Shown: in pieces, positions 42,683-51,230 of the stretch | Numbering within the stretch: the first letter of the stretch is position 1 | Layout of the letters: every line of letters begins with the position of its first letter | Made by a program: the position numbers and the translations under genes | Assembly: GCF_005281475.1 (NCBI RefSeq) | Contig: NZ_CP040106.1 | Coordinates: 2,260,501-2,324,500 of the forward strand | Length of the DNA stretch: 64,000 nucleotides | Origin: Echinicola rosea | GTDB taxonomy: Bacteria > Bacteroidota > Bacteroidia > Cytophagales > Cyclobacteriaceae | Reading direction: 5' to 3' | The notes under the pieces: generated by a model | What the model was told of the DNA's origin: nothing | Database searches by the model: none | Seen by the model: only the letters and a program-made list of their open reading frames with translations

Positions 42683-42712
42683 TGGAGATTTAATTGATAT
42701 GAATAGTGGAAG

Positions 42713-42740
42713 ACGGAGCCCGAGTTGGGTTCCGTTTTTT
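42713..42740 (+). terminator. Rho-independent terminator of the ilv-leu operon
   Basis: ACGGAGCCC (42713-42721) pairs with GGGTTCCGT (42727-42735), 9 bp with one wobble and a 5-base loop, followed by a T-run. It begins 31 bases after the leuB stop. Confidence 0.92.
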
Positions 42741-43155
42741 AGTTTTGACCATGGCCGACTGGGAAATACAAAAACCTCAGTTCGATTATAAAACCGTTTC
42801 CATACAGTGCGGAACATGCACTGCGAGCTTGTCTGGAGCCAAACAGGGCTTAGGGGGAGATTTGAGAAGTGGAAGCCGTAGCAGTCTTCGTATTTGGGGA
42901 TTGCCACACCCTTTTTCAACTCTCTAGTTTCGCATTTGAAATGCGAACTGCCGAGAATGGCATTTGCAATGCCTCCTTGCAGTGAAGCCACCAGAAATAT
43001 GGTTTGATCCGAATTGAAATCCCCATATGTAAAAAACATAGAAACGGATAAGGAGTATCAGGGCCTTCCATGTAGTATTTGAAAGGGGTATGCTTCGGTT
43101 TGTTTCTGGCGCCACTGCATCAAATGTTGTGTGATTTTTTGCTAACTTCACCTCC
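42741..43155. repeat. Intergenic region with paired palindromes, probably a dispersed repeat
   Basis: TTCGCATTT (42929-42937) and AAATGCGAA (42939-42947) form a perfect 9-bp palindrome around one base; GGCATT (42959-42964) and AATGCC (42968-42973) form a second just after. The flanking text (about 42830-43110) looks like non-coding repeat sequence I recall from related genomes. The pair has the look of REP elements that depend on RAYT-type transposases elsewhere. No gene is supported here. Confidence 0.45.
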
Positions 43156-43743
43156 ATGACCGATAACCTTGTCAATACGATACAGTCCATGATTTACCTC
43201 GACGAGACAGGGGTCAGGGGGCTAAAAGCCATCAGCCAAATCAAAAGGTTTTCGAGTGGAGAGCATTGGATTAGAGAAGGACAGGTGCCGAGCTCTTTTG
43301 GTTTTGTGGACAAGGGCCTATTTCGGATTTATTATGCCGATGCCGATGGACATGAAGTGACGAAGGGTTTTTTTCAGGAAGGAAGTTTTCCTACTGCTTA
43401 TACTTCTTTGCAGACCGAAAAGCCTTCTTATTTTTTTATTCAAGCATTGGAGGATGCCCAGTTGGTGACCATTGATTATAAAAAGTGGTTGGGGATGTAC
43501 CGTGCCGATCCCGTTTGGAAGGATTTTTTGATTGCCATGCTGACGAAAGGGTACGCCAAAAAAGAAAAGCGTGAAAGAGAACTTTTGCAGCTTTCTGCGG
43601 AAGAACGGTATCGTGGCTTTTTGACAGAATACCCAGGATTGGACAAGCGCATCAAACAACATTACATTGCATCGTACCTAGGGATTACCCCTGTGGCCCT
43701 CAGTCGTATTCGAAGAAAAATGGGACTCGTTAACCTAGGTTAA
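43156..43743 (+). CDS. Crp/Fnr-family transcriptional regulator
   Basis: 195 residues. The cyclic-nucleotide-binding jelly roll (about 1-115) has IKRFSSGEHWIREGQVPSSFGFVDKGLFRIYY and SYFFIQALEDAQLVTI. The C-terminal winged helix (about 145-190) includes QLSAEERYRGFLTEYP and the HTH IASYLGITPVALSRIRRKMG. Most Bacteroidota proteins of this size and type lack clear cAMP-binding residues, and I see no full RSA motif here. The ligand is unknown. The SDR gene lies 47 bases downstream on the same strand, so it may be the target or partner. Confidence 0.9.
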   Translation: MTDNLVNTIQSMIYLDETGVRGLKAISQIKRFSSGEHWIREGQVPSSFGFVDKGLFRIYYADADGHEVTKGFFQEGSFPTAYTSLQTEKPSYFFIQALEDAQLVTIDYKKWLGMYRADPVWKDFLIAMLTKGYAKKEKRERELLQLSAEERYRGFLTEYPGLDKRIKQHYIASYLGITPVALSRIRRKMGLVNLG

Positions 43744-43790
43744 TGTACAGGTGGTCATAAAGGGCGAAATTGGCAGAAAACTAATCCGTT

Positions 43791-44525
43791 ATGAAACTTC
43801 ACGACAACACGATTTTGATCACTGGGGGCAGCTCGGGGATAGGGTTGGAATTGGCGAGAATGCTGGCCAAAGACAATGCCATCCTGATCTGTGGAAGATC
43901 AGCAGAAAAACTCGCGGCAGCAAAGCGCCAAATTCCCACGCTCTACGCCTTTGCCTGTAATCTGGCTGAGGAGACCGATCGCCATAATCTTTATAAGTGG
44001 GTGAAGCACCATCATCCAGACTGCAACGTACTGATCAATAACGCAGCTTTGGTCCATCGGACGGCGTTTAAGGACGATCCTGAGATGAATCGCAAAGCAA
44101 AATTGGAGATCGAGACCAATCTGGTAGCCCCTATGGTGTTGTCTAAGTTGTTTTTGCCGCTTTTGGAACGCCAAAGGAGTGCTCAGATCATTAATATTAC
44201 CTCCGGTCTGGTGTACGCTCCAAAGGCGACGTATCCTATTTATAATGCCACCAAAGCAGCCTTACACAGTTTTTCCCAGACCTTGAGGCTACAGCTAAAA
44301 GAGACGCAGGTAAAGATTAGGGAAGTGATGCTGCCGGTGGTGGATACACCATGGCATGACGGCCAGGTGCCCAAGATGGCCATCAGTGCCAAGGAAGCAG
44401 TGGGTAAAATGCTGAAGGGATTGCAGTCTGACAAGGATGAAATCCATGTGGGCAAGGTGAAATTATTATATTTCATTTCACGCTTGTCTCCAAGGATCGC
44501 CTCAGGGATCATCAACAGGGCTTAG
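43791..44525 (+). CDS. Short-chain dehydrogenase/reductase (SDR)
   Basis: 244 residues. The coenzyme motif ILITGGSSGIGLELARMLA, the structural NNAA (CNVLINNAALVH), catalytic Ser in IINITSGLVYAP and the YxxxK site YPIYNATKAALHSFSQ are all in place. The overall sequence resembles DltE/UcpA-like SDRs. The substrate cannot be predicted. It is probably co-transcribed with the Crp-type regulator. Its stop codon overlaps the end of the convergent oxidase by four bases. Confidence 0.92.
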   Translation: MKLHDNTILITGGSSGIGLELARMLAKDNAILICGRSAEKLAAAKRQIPTLYAFACNLAEETDRHNLYKWVKHHHPDCNVLINNAALVHRTAFKDDPEMNRKAKLEIETNLVAPMVLSKLFLPLLERQRSAQIINITSGLVYAPKATYPIYNATKAALHSFSQTLRLQLKETQVKIREVMLPVVDTPWHDGQVPKMAISAKEAVGKMLKGLQSDKDEIHVGKVKLLYFISRLSPRIASGIINRA

Positions 44526-45679
44526 CTCCTTAATTGTCTCATGATCTCTTGCACCCCTTCAAGATATCGGTCGGTTACGTCCGCATCTGGTGTGGTGTCC
44601 CAATTGCCGTTGATGCCATTTCCGCCAAGCATTATCCCATCTTGGCGGGGAATAAAGTACACGCCTCCCATGCTGGCCCGATAGTGTAATTCCGGCTGTG
44701 GTACCAAAAATGCCAATTGACCTGAAATCGGCATAAGCTCTTCATCGCCAAATAACTCCAGCGAGCCCAGTCCGGTGCAATTGGCAATACACATTTGTGG
44801 AAGGGCAACAATATCTTCAGGTCGCTTGAATGTTCTGATCGCTATTTTCCCACCGGCCAAGAGGAAATCATCCCGTAGCATTTTCATATAGGTGGGGATG
44901 TTGAAGATTGTTGTCGGCGAGCGATATACCGTAGGTTGTTTAAATGGGTTCTCTCTTTTGCCCAATAGGGTGGGGGATGGATAAAAATCCATAGAGGAAG
45001 TGTAAAGCTTATCATGAAGCCCTTGGTGGTTATAGGAGTTTGACGATGGTTTACCACTTCTGATGCGGTAACTTTCCATCCAATCCACCATGTGATGAAT
45101 GCCCAAAAGCCGCTGAAAGGTGTCATAAGAATATTGACATGCTTTCTGAAATTTGACCGTAAATTCTGGTGTAAGCCTCTCAGGATCTAATAACCTGGAA
45201 GTAGGTGACCAAGTACCGGTGGCCAAAGCAGAAGTGACATTAGGATATACCTCTTTGGTGTAAATGGTGACTCGATATCCTTTGTTCTGGAGGGTTCTGG
45301 CAGTAGAAAGTCCGCTAATACCACAACCAACCACTGCAATGTCCTTAGTTCCTGTTTTTTCAATAAGTTCCGTTGCGAGCATGGCTGTTCCCCAAGATAA
45401 TGACCAACCACTGCCACCATGACCATAGTTGTGGACAATGGTCTTGTCTCCTAAATTTTGGCTTTGGATTCTGGGGCCACTTTGGCGAAATGGTCTTAAC
45501 CCTACGGTCTCTTTAATGATACGCTTCCGTGATACGACTACCTTTGGCAGTTTGGGATGGTTAATGTAGAAGTTTGCGGTAGAGGCTTGGGGTACGTAAC
45601 TGGTACATGCTCCTAAACTGGCCGCTCCGATACTGAATAAAGCAGTTTTTTTGAGAAAATCTCTCCTGTGGTTTTTCAT
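44522..45679 (-). CDS. Secreted FAD-dependent D-amino-acid-oxidase-like protein with circularly permuted motif order
   Basis: About 385 residues from ATG 45679, preceded by AAGGGG; the in-frame ATG at 45766 would add 29 poorly matching residues. The N-terminus (NHRRDFLKKTALFSIGAASLGAC) is a Tat-type signal with a lipobox-like cysteine. In ordinary DAAO the FAD motif is first and VGLRP...HNYGHGG.G..LSWG is last. Here VGLRPFRQSG (about 59) and HNYGHGGSGWSLSWG (about 83-97) come first, then the Rossmann VVGCGISGLSTA (about 117-128). The middle of the fold follows and the protein ends in the pre-terminal strand GGVYFIPRQDGIMLGGN. It should oxidise a D-amino acid or similar amine outside the cytoplasm. 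Confidence 0.85.
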   Translation of the reverse strand: MKNHRRDFLKKTALFSIGAASLGACTSYVPQASTANFYINHPKLPKVVVSRKRIIKETVGLRPFRQSGPRIQSQNLGDKTIVHNYGHGGSGWSLSWGTAMLATELIEKTGTKDIAVVGCGISGLSTARTLQNKGYRVTIYTKEVYPNVTSALATGTWSPTSRLLDPERLTPEFTVKFQKACQYSYDTFQRLLGIHHMVDWMESYRIRSGKPSSNSYNHQGLHDKLYTSSMDFYPSPTLLGKRENPFKQPTVYRSPTTIFNIPTYMKMLRDDFLLAGGKIAIRTFKRPEDIVALPQMCIANCTGLGSLELFGDEELMPISGQLAFLVPQPELHYRASMGGVYFIPRQDGIMLGGNGINGNWDTTPDADVTDRYLEGVQEIMRQLRS

Positions 45680-45916
45680 ATTGTCCCCTTTTATGATGAA
45701 TGATCGTGAGATTAGTAATGGGGAATTCCGCAGAAAGATCGAAATGGGTATTGCTATGGATAGCAAGTACTAAACTAATAGATTTATTTGAATTTTAGTA
45801 CAAAGTAGGATGCGTAAAGGAAAAAAATTCGATGGAAAAAATGTGAAAAGTGCCAGTTCTTTTGGCTCAAAGAAAAGTCTCATTCGGGTAAAGGGACAAC
45901 ACCCAAAGGGGAATAA

Positions 45917-45959
45917 TGCCTTGGCGACTATTCAGGCAAATGCCGATGTCCCCAAGGCA
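45917..45959 (-). terminator. Possible fabI terminator hairpin
   Basis: TGCCTTGG (45917-45924) and CCAAGGCA (45952-45959) are perfect inverted repeats, eight bases beyond the fabI stop on the minus strand. The loop is 27 bases and the following T-run is weak, so this is a guess. Confidence 0.4.
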
Positions 45960-45967
45960 CTCATGTT

Positions 45968-46786
45968 TTATTTTTGATCAGAAAACTTTTCCATGATTTC
46001 TTCAGAAATACCCGTATTGGAGTATCCGCCATCATGATAAAGATTCTGCATGGTGACCATTCTGGTGAAGTCCGAAAACAAAGATACGATGTATTCTGCA
46101 CAAGCTTCAGCAGATGCGTTTCCAAGTGGAGATACAGAATCAGCGAAATTATAGAATGCGTCAAATCCACCGATACCGGAGCCGGCAGTGGTTACGGTAG
46201 GAGATTGGGAGATGGTATTTACCCGTACTTTTTTACTTTTTCCAAATCGGTAACCAAAGCCCCTTGCGATGCTTTCCAGCAACGCTTTGGCGTCAGCCAT
46301 ATCCGTATAAAAAGGGAAAACCCGTTGGGCAGCGATATAAGAAAGGCCTACGATCGATCCCCATTCGTTCATAATGTCTTTTTTCTCTGCCACTTGCATC
46401 ATTTTGTGAAAAGATACCGCTGATACATCATAAGACTTCATGGCCCAGTCGTAGTTTAGGTCACCATAAGCACGTCCTTTTCTAATGTTTGGAGACATTC
46501 CGATAGAATGGAGCAAAAAGTCGAAGTTTCCCCCTAAGTATTCCTTGGCTTCGTCATAAAGCTTTTCCAGGTCTTCTACAGAAGTGGCGTCAGCCGGGAT
46601 GACGATGGTGTCACATTCCTTGGCCAGTTCGTTGATGGCACCCATCCTCATGGCGATAGGGGCATTGGTCAGCACAAACTTGGCACCCTGCTCCTTGGCT
46701 TTCAGGGCGGTTTTCCAGGCAATGGAATTTTCGTCCAGTGCACCGGTAATGATTCCTTTTTTTCCTTTCAGTAGGTTCTCAGGCAT
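45968..46786 (-). CDS. fabI: FabI, enoyl-[acyl-carrier-protein] reductase (NADH)
   Basis: 272 residues. It performs the last reduction of fatty-acid elongation. An atypical SDR motif GIITGALDENSIAWKTALK (FabI-type), LLHSIGMSPNIRKG, the catalytic Tyr-x6-Lys as FYTDMADAK and the substrate-loop region VNTISQSPTVTTAGSGI are visible. It lies downstream of recN on the same strand, 124 bases apart, and probably has its own promoter. Confidence 0.95.
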   Translation of the reverse strand: MPENLLKGKKGIITGALDENSIAWKTALKAKEQGAKFVLTNAPIAMRMGAINELAKECDTIVIPADATSVEDLEKLYDEAKEYLGGNFDFLLHSIGMSPNIRKGRAYGDLNYDWAMKSYDVSAVSFHKMMQVAEKKDIMNEWGSIVGLSYIAAQRVFPFYTDMADAKALLESIARGFGYRFGKSKKVRVNTISQSPTVTTAGSGIGGFDAFYNFADSVSPLGNASAEACAEYIVSLFSDFTRMVTMQNLYHDGGYSNTGISEEIMEKFSDQK

Positions 46787-46910
46787 GATTTATTTTTAAA
46801 TTGATTATTCCCTATTTGCTAAGTGGTAAAATTAATTAAATTTTCCCCTTTTCTAACTGTATGTTCCTGAATATTGCCGTTTTCGTGGTGTCAATCAAGC
46901 CAATATCTTA

Positions 46911-48560
46911 TCATCTAAGTAAATCCATGGCACTTTGCATGGCACTTTCAGAAGGATTGGCTCCGGCGATCATTTTGGCAATTTCCGTAATGCGTTCTTT
47001 CTGGGTCAAGGCGCGTATTTTACTCATGGTTTTGGCGGCACTGTTGTCTTTATATACAAAGTAGTGCTTGTCCCCTTTGGCAGCGACTTGTGGAAGGTGA
47101 CTGATACAGATTACCTGGTGTCTTTTGGCAATTTCCTGCATCATCTTGACCATTTGGAGTGCTACTTCACCAGAGATTCCTGTGTCGATTTCATCAAAAA
47201 TCAAGGTGGGCAGGGCGATTTTGTCAGCCATGATGTATTTGATCGCAAACATCAGCCTCGAAAATTCTCCACCGGAGGCTACTTGACGGATAGGCTGGGG
47301 TTTTACACCTTTATTGGCTGTGAAGAGGACCTCTACTTCATCTATCCCAGTGGCCGTCGGAGCGACTTTCTGATGGGAAATTTCAATGGTGGCATTCTCC
47401 ATGCCCAAATGAACCAACAGTCCTGTGATCTCCTTTGCAAAGCCTTTAAAGCACTTTTGACGCTTTTGGGAAAGTAGTTCGCCGGCTTTGGTAAGGGTAT
47501 GGGAAGCCGCTTCAGTAGCTGATTTTAACTGCTCCAATTCCTCATCGAGGTTGCCGATTTGAAAGGCTTTGTCCGCCAATTCTTTTTCCAAGGTCATCAG
47601 CTCTTCCACTGTTTGCATTCCATGCTTTTTTTGGAGTTGGTAGATTTTGCTGAGGCGCTCCCTGATTTCTTCCAATTTGTCAAAATCTACTTCCACTTTG
47701 CCGTCCTCATCTTCCAGCGTGGCAGCAATATCGTTTACTTCGATGCATACACTGTCAAATCGCTCTTTGAGCTCATTAAAGCGGTTGCTGTACCTGGTGA
47801 GCTGTTGAAAACCTTGATTGATTTGCAATAGGAGGGTGGAAACCCCTATTTCATCACCTTGAAGCAATTGGAGGTTTTCGTTGATTTTGGACTTGATTTC
47901 CTCGGCATTGTCCAAGACTTCCTGTTCGTTTTCCAGTGTTTCCTGTTCACCTTCCTGCAGTTGGAGAGCGGATAGCTCTTCCAGTTGAAATTGATTGAAA
48001 TCGGCTTCTTTACGTAATTCTCCTGCTTCATGAAGCAGCTTTTCGTATGCTTTTCGTGATTTTTTATAGGCTTTGAAGGCTGTCAGATAGCTTTCCTTTT
48101 CCGCTTGGGTATTGGCAAAGGCATCGATCAGGCTCAGCTGGTATTCACCAGCGGCCAATAGCAGGGTGTCATGTTGGGAATGGATGTCCATCAATGACTT
48201 GCCCAAGGATTTGAGGATGTCCAGTTTTACAGGAGTGTCATTGACAAAGGCCCTTGATTTTCCCGAAGGGGTTATTTCCCTACGAATGATACATTGGGCT
48301 TCATAATCCAGGTCTTCGGCTTGAAAGTAACTTTCCAGGCCATAATTACCGATCTCAAACACCCCTTCAATAATGCACTTTTTTTCGTCATCGAAAAGTG
48401 CTTTGGTATCCGCCCTGTTTCCGAGGAGTAAACCGATAGCACCGAGCATGATGGATTTACCGGCTCCTGTTTCCCCGGTAATCATGTTGAGTGCAGGGGA
48501 AGGTCCCATTTCCAGGGTTTCGATCAGTGCATAGTTGGTGATGCTCAGGTTTTTTAGCAT
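46911..48560 (-). CDS. recN: RecN, DNA double-strand break repair ATPase
   Basis: 549 residues of SMC-like build. N-terminal ATPase half with the Walker A GETGAGKSIML (about 29-39), a long coiled coil (about 155-360) rich in E, K, L and Q, and the C-terminal half with signature VASGGEFSRLMFAIKYIMADK and Walker B TLIFDEIDTGISGEVA. RecN acts early in recombinational repair. It comes after a PorD-like gene in a common Bacteroidota order. Its length matches the family. Confidence 0.96.
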   Translation of the reverse strand: MLKNLSITNYALIETLEMGPSPALNMITGETGAGKSIMLGAIGLLLGNRADTKALFDDEKKCIIEGVFEIGNYGLESYFQAEDLDYEAQCIIRREITPSGKSRAFVNDTPVKLDILKSLGKSLMDIHSQHDTLLLAAGEYQLSLIDAFANTQAEKESYLTAFKAYKKSRKAYEKLLHEAGELRKEADFNQFQLEELSALQLQEGEQETLENEQEVLDNAEEIKSKINENLQLLQGDEIGVSTLLLQINQGFQQLTRYSNRFNELKERFDSVCIEVNDIAATLEDEDGKVEVDFDKLEEIRERLSKIYQLQKKHGMQTVEELMTLEKELADKAFQIGNLDEELEQLKSATEAASHTLTKAGELLSQKRQKCFKGFAKEITGLLVHLGMENATIEISHQKVAPTATGIDEVEVLFTANKGVKPQPIRQVASGGEFSRLMFAIKYIMADKIALPTLIFDEIDTGISGEVALQMVKMMQEIAKRHQVICISHLPQVAAKGDKHYFVYKDNSAAKTMSKIRALTQKERITEIAKMIAGANPSESAMQSAMDLLR

Positions 48561-48722
48561 AAAATAAGATCCGTTTTCAGCTTAGCGAGTGTAAAGTTAC
48601 AAGGAATTTTATGGATATAAAGTGGGAATATCGTAACCTTGTCTAGGTTCACCGTGAAATTTCAACCCATTTGCTTTTAACCTCCATTCCTATATCATAG
48701 GTGTGTCCTACATTATTTTCCT

Positions 48723-49622
48723 TTACAGGATATCATTGTATTTTCTGGCATTGTTAGGATCCACCTGTAGGAGGTAATCCACCGCTTGTTCTTTGATCTC
48801 CAATGGAGCATTTTTGAGAATTTTAGTGACTTCATCAGATTTTGCATCCATAAATGTAATGGTCAAAATGCTATTGGGTTGTGTGTTGTTGACTTCAGCA
48901 AGTTTTCCCAATGCCTGTAAGATATTGGTATAGGCTTCTTCCGGGTTTTGGGTGAGGAGATCAAGGCCCCGGCGATGGTATAGATAATAGGCTTCGCGGA
49001 TCGCTCTGGTAACTTGGGAACTGTAAAGCTCGTCGATCAACCAGTAGCGGTTTCGACGATTACTTGGGTCTTGGTCCCATCCAAGTCTAGAAGATTGCAG
49101 GGCATTGGAAACGATGTTGTTGGCAATTTCAAAATGGGGCTCGCCTCCTTCCTGTGAAAAGCTGTCATAATCTATGCCGATGACGATATAGGCGTAATAG
49201 GCCAGTAGCGAAGTGATTTCGTTTAAGTAGGAATAGCGGTTGAACTCCATTGGCTGGGATTCCTTAAATTCAAAATTCCAGTTTCTATCCACAAAATTAA
49301 AGGTCAAGGTCTCATAGCTGGTGCCATATACCGGTCGGACGGCTTGAATCTGAACAGTGGCTTCAAAATAACCTACTTGTGGCATGTCGTTAATCGTGAT
49401 CAGCATATTGCCTTGGATACGCTCCGAAGCATCGTATTGGTCATTGGTCCAACTGCGTCCATTTAAAAACTGCTCAAAGGAATTTTTCATTTGATCAAAA
49501 ATATCCTTGTTCTGTGTTCTCGCTCGTTCACTGTTGATGGTAACGGTGAAGTTGAGCTCCTGAGCAGTCACTTGGATGGTGAAGGATAAAAATAATAAGA
49601 GTAAAAAGAGTCTATTTCTCAT
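48723..49622 (-). CDS. porD: PorD-like protein (DUF4835), linked to type IX secretion
   Basis: 299 residues with signal peptide ending VTAQ. The mature start ELNFTVTINSERARTQNKDIFDQMKNSFEQFLNGRSWT and later FNFEFKESQPMEFNRYSYLNEITSLLAYYAYIVIGIDYDSF features are typical of DUF4835, a Bacteroidota-only family now often named PorD because of its link with the T9SS. The protein should be periplasmic or outer-membrane-associated. It follows coaBC by 55 bases. A protein with a T9SS sorting tail is 2.6 kb upstream, showing that this organism uses the system. Confidence 0.88.
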   Translation of the reverse strand: MRNRLFLLLLFLSFTIQVTAQELNFTVTINSERARTQNKDIFDQMKNSFEQFLNGRSWTNDQYDASERIQGNMLITINDMPQVGYFEATVQIQAVRPVYGTSYETLTFNFVDRNWNFEFKESQPMEFNRYSYLNEITSLLAYYAYIVIGIDYDSFSQEGGEPHFEIANNIVSNALQSSRLGWDQDPSNRRNRYWLIDELYSSQVTRAIREAYYLYHRRGLDLLTQNPEEAYTNILQALGKLAEVNNTQPNSILTITFMDAKSDEVTKILKNAPLEIKEQAVDYLLQVDPNNARKYNDIL

Positions 49623-49677
49623 ATGCTCTGAATGTTGCCTATAAATATAAAAAAATAAAGTCGGAATGGGCTTTCCG

Positions 49678-50877
49678 CTAGAGGTCTTTTACGATCGTGT
49701 TTACGATCAAAGCCGCAATGTCTGTTTTGGATAATAATGGAGAGGTCTCTTGTTTGCCACTTTTATGATAGATAGTGATTTTATTGGTGTCATGCTTAAA
49801 CCCTGCGCCTTCATCCTTCATGGAATTGAGCACAATAAAATCAAAGTTTTTCTTCTTAAGCTTTGCCAAGGCATTTTCTTCCTCTTTGTCGGTTTCCAAG
49901 GCAAATCCCACATGGTATTGTTCATTGGACTTATTTTCTCCAAGCGTAGCGGCGATGTCAATATTCTTTTTTAGGGAGATGCTAAGGTCGTTGCTTGATT
50001 TCTTTATTTTTTCCTTGGCAGGATTAGCGGGAGCATAGTCAGCTACTGCAGCAGCGAAAACATTGATCTTGGCATCAGGGTGGGCTTGCAGGGCCGCCTC
50101 GTACATTTCCTGAGCGCTCGTTACATGGATAGTAGTGATATTGGGATGATGGTTTTTTTCTTGTGATGGTCCCAAGACAAGGTTAACCTTTGCTCCTCTT
50201 TTGGCCATGTTTTCAGCGATGGCTACTCCCATCTTTCCACTGGAGTGATTGCCGATGTAGCGTACCGGGTCAATAGCCTCCTGGGTTGGCCCAGCAGTTA
50301 CCAAAGCGGTGGTGCCGCTAAGGTCATTGGATGCCTCAAAGTGCCTAATCGCCATTTCCAGAATATGTTCTGGCTCCATCATTCGTCCTTGACCGCTTAA
50401 TCCGCTTGCAAGTTCACCACTTTCGGCATCCAAAAGGATATTGCCATAGTTTTTAATGATGGAAAAATTGTGGGCTACCGAAGGGTGCTGGTACATGTCC
50501 AAATCCATGGCGGGAGCCAGCATCACGGGGCATCTGGCCGATAGGTAAGTGGCGGTAAGTAGGTTGTCGGAATTGCCGTTGGCAAGTTTGGAAAGCGTGC
50601 TGGCGCTTAATGGCGCAATCACAAACAGATCGGCCCAAAGGCCCAGTTCGATATGATTGTTCCATTCCCCGGTCTCCCCCTTGTGAAACTGGTGATAGAC
50701 CGGTCTTTTGGAGAGTGTGGAAAGGGTAAGTGGGGTGATAAAATCAAGAGCAGAAGTACTCATAATGATTTGTACTTCTGCTCCTTCTTTGACCAGTAGC
50801 CTGGTCAGATGAGCTGCTTTGTAGGCGGCAATACTGCCCGTAATGCCCAACAATATGCGTTTGCCCTGCAGCTGCAT
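49678..50877 (-). CDS. coaBC: CoaBC, bifunctional phosphopantothenoylcysteine decarboxylase/synthetase
   Basis: 399 residues. The CoaC flavoprotein part (about 1-180) has ILLGITGSIAAYKAAHLTRLL, the active-site His in NHIELGLWADLFVIAPLSASTLSKLANG and PAMDLDMY. The CoaB part (about 185-399) has ALVTAGPTQEAIDPVRYIGNHSSGKMGVAIAENMAKRGA and KKNFDFIVLNSMKDEGAGF. It makes phosphopantetheine from phosphopantothenate, cysteine and CTP, for coenzyme A. It begins six bases after rpoZ, an arrangement that is widespread. Confidence 0.97.
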   Translation of the reverse strand: MQLQGKRILLGITGSIAAYKAAHLTRLLVKEGAEVQIIMSTSALDFITPLTLSTLSKRPVYHQFHKGETGEWNNHIELGLWADLFVIAPLSASTLSKLANGNSDNLLTATYLSARCPVMLAPAMDLDMYQHPSVAHNFSIIKNYGNILLDAESGELASGLSGQGRMMEPEHILEMAIRHFEASNDLSGTTALVTAGPTQEAIDPVRYIGNHSSGKMGVAIAENMAKRGAKVNLVLGPSQEKNHHPNITTIHVTSAQEMYEAALQAHPDAKINVFAAAVADYAPANPAKEKIKKSSNDLSISLKKNIDIAATLGENKSNEQYHVGFALETDKEEENALAKLKKKNFDFIVLNSMKDEGAGFKHDTNKITIYHKSGKQETSPLLSKTDIAALIVNTIVKDL

Positions 50878-50883
50878 CCGCTA

Positions 50884-51213
50884 TTATAGTTCTTCCTCGC
50901 TTTCTTCTTCAGGCTTTCTGAAGTGTACTTTGCCTTCCATGTACTCTTCCATGGCCAAAGTAGAAGGCTTAGGCATTCTTTCATAGAATTTGGAGATTTC
51001 GATTTGTTCTTTGTTTTCGAACACTTCCTCCAGATTGTCCACAGTAGAAGCGAACTCTGACAATTTAGTGTTGAGTTCTTCTTTAGTGGCCAAAGAGATT
51101 TGCTTTGCTCTTTGCGAAACGATGTGGATGGACTCATACAAGTTTCCGGATACTTCGGCTACTTTGTCCAAGTCTCTAGTGATAATTGAAGGATTAACTG
51201 CCATATGATTCAA
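50884..51213 (-). CDS. rpoZ: RpoZ, RNA polymerase omega subunit (Bacteroidota type)
   Basis: 109 residues from ATG 51213, or 106 from the internal ATG at 51204 (MAVNPSIITRDLD). The conserved middle NLYESIHIVSQRAKQISL and the tail KPSTLAMEEYMEGKVHFRKPE are omega/Rpb6-like. It helps assemble beta-prime into the core enzyme. It lies between bamD (17 bases upstream) and coaBC (6 bases downstream). Confidence 0.93.
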   Translation of the reverse strand: MNHMAVNPSIITRDLDKVAEVSGNLYESIHIVSQRAKQISLATKEELNTKLSEFASTVDNLEEVFENKEQIEISKFYERMPKPSTLAMEEYMEGKVHFRKPEEESEEEL

Positions 51214-51230
51214 TTGTTTATTTTCTCTCT

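Noticed and set aside
42706..42927. Open frame of 73 codons after leuB
   Set aside because: It spans the terminator of the operon and repeat-like sequence; no family features.
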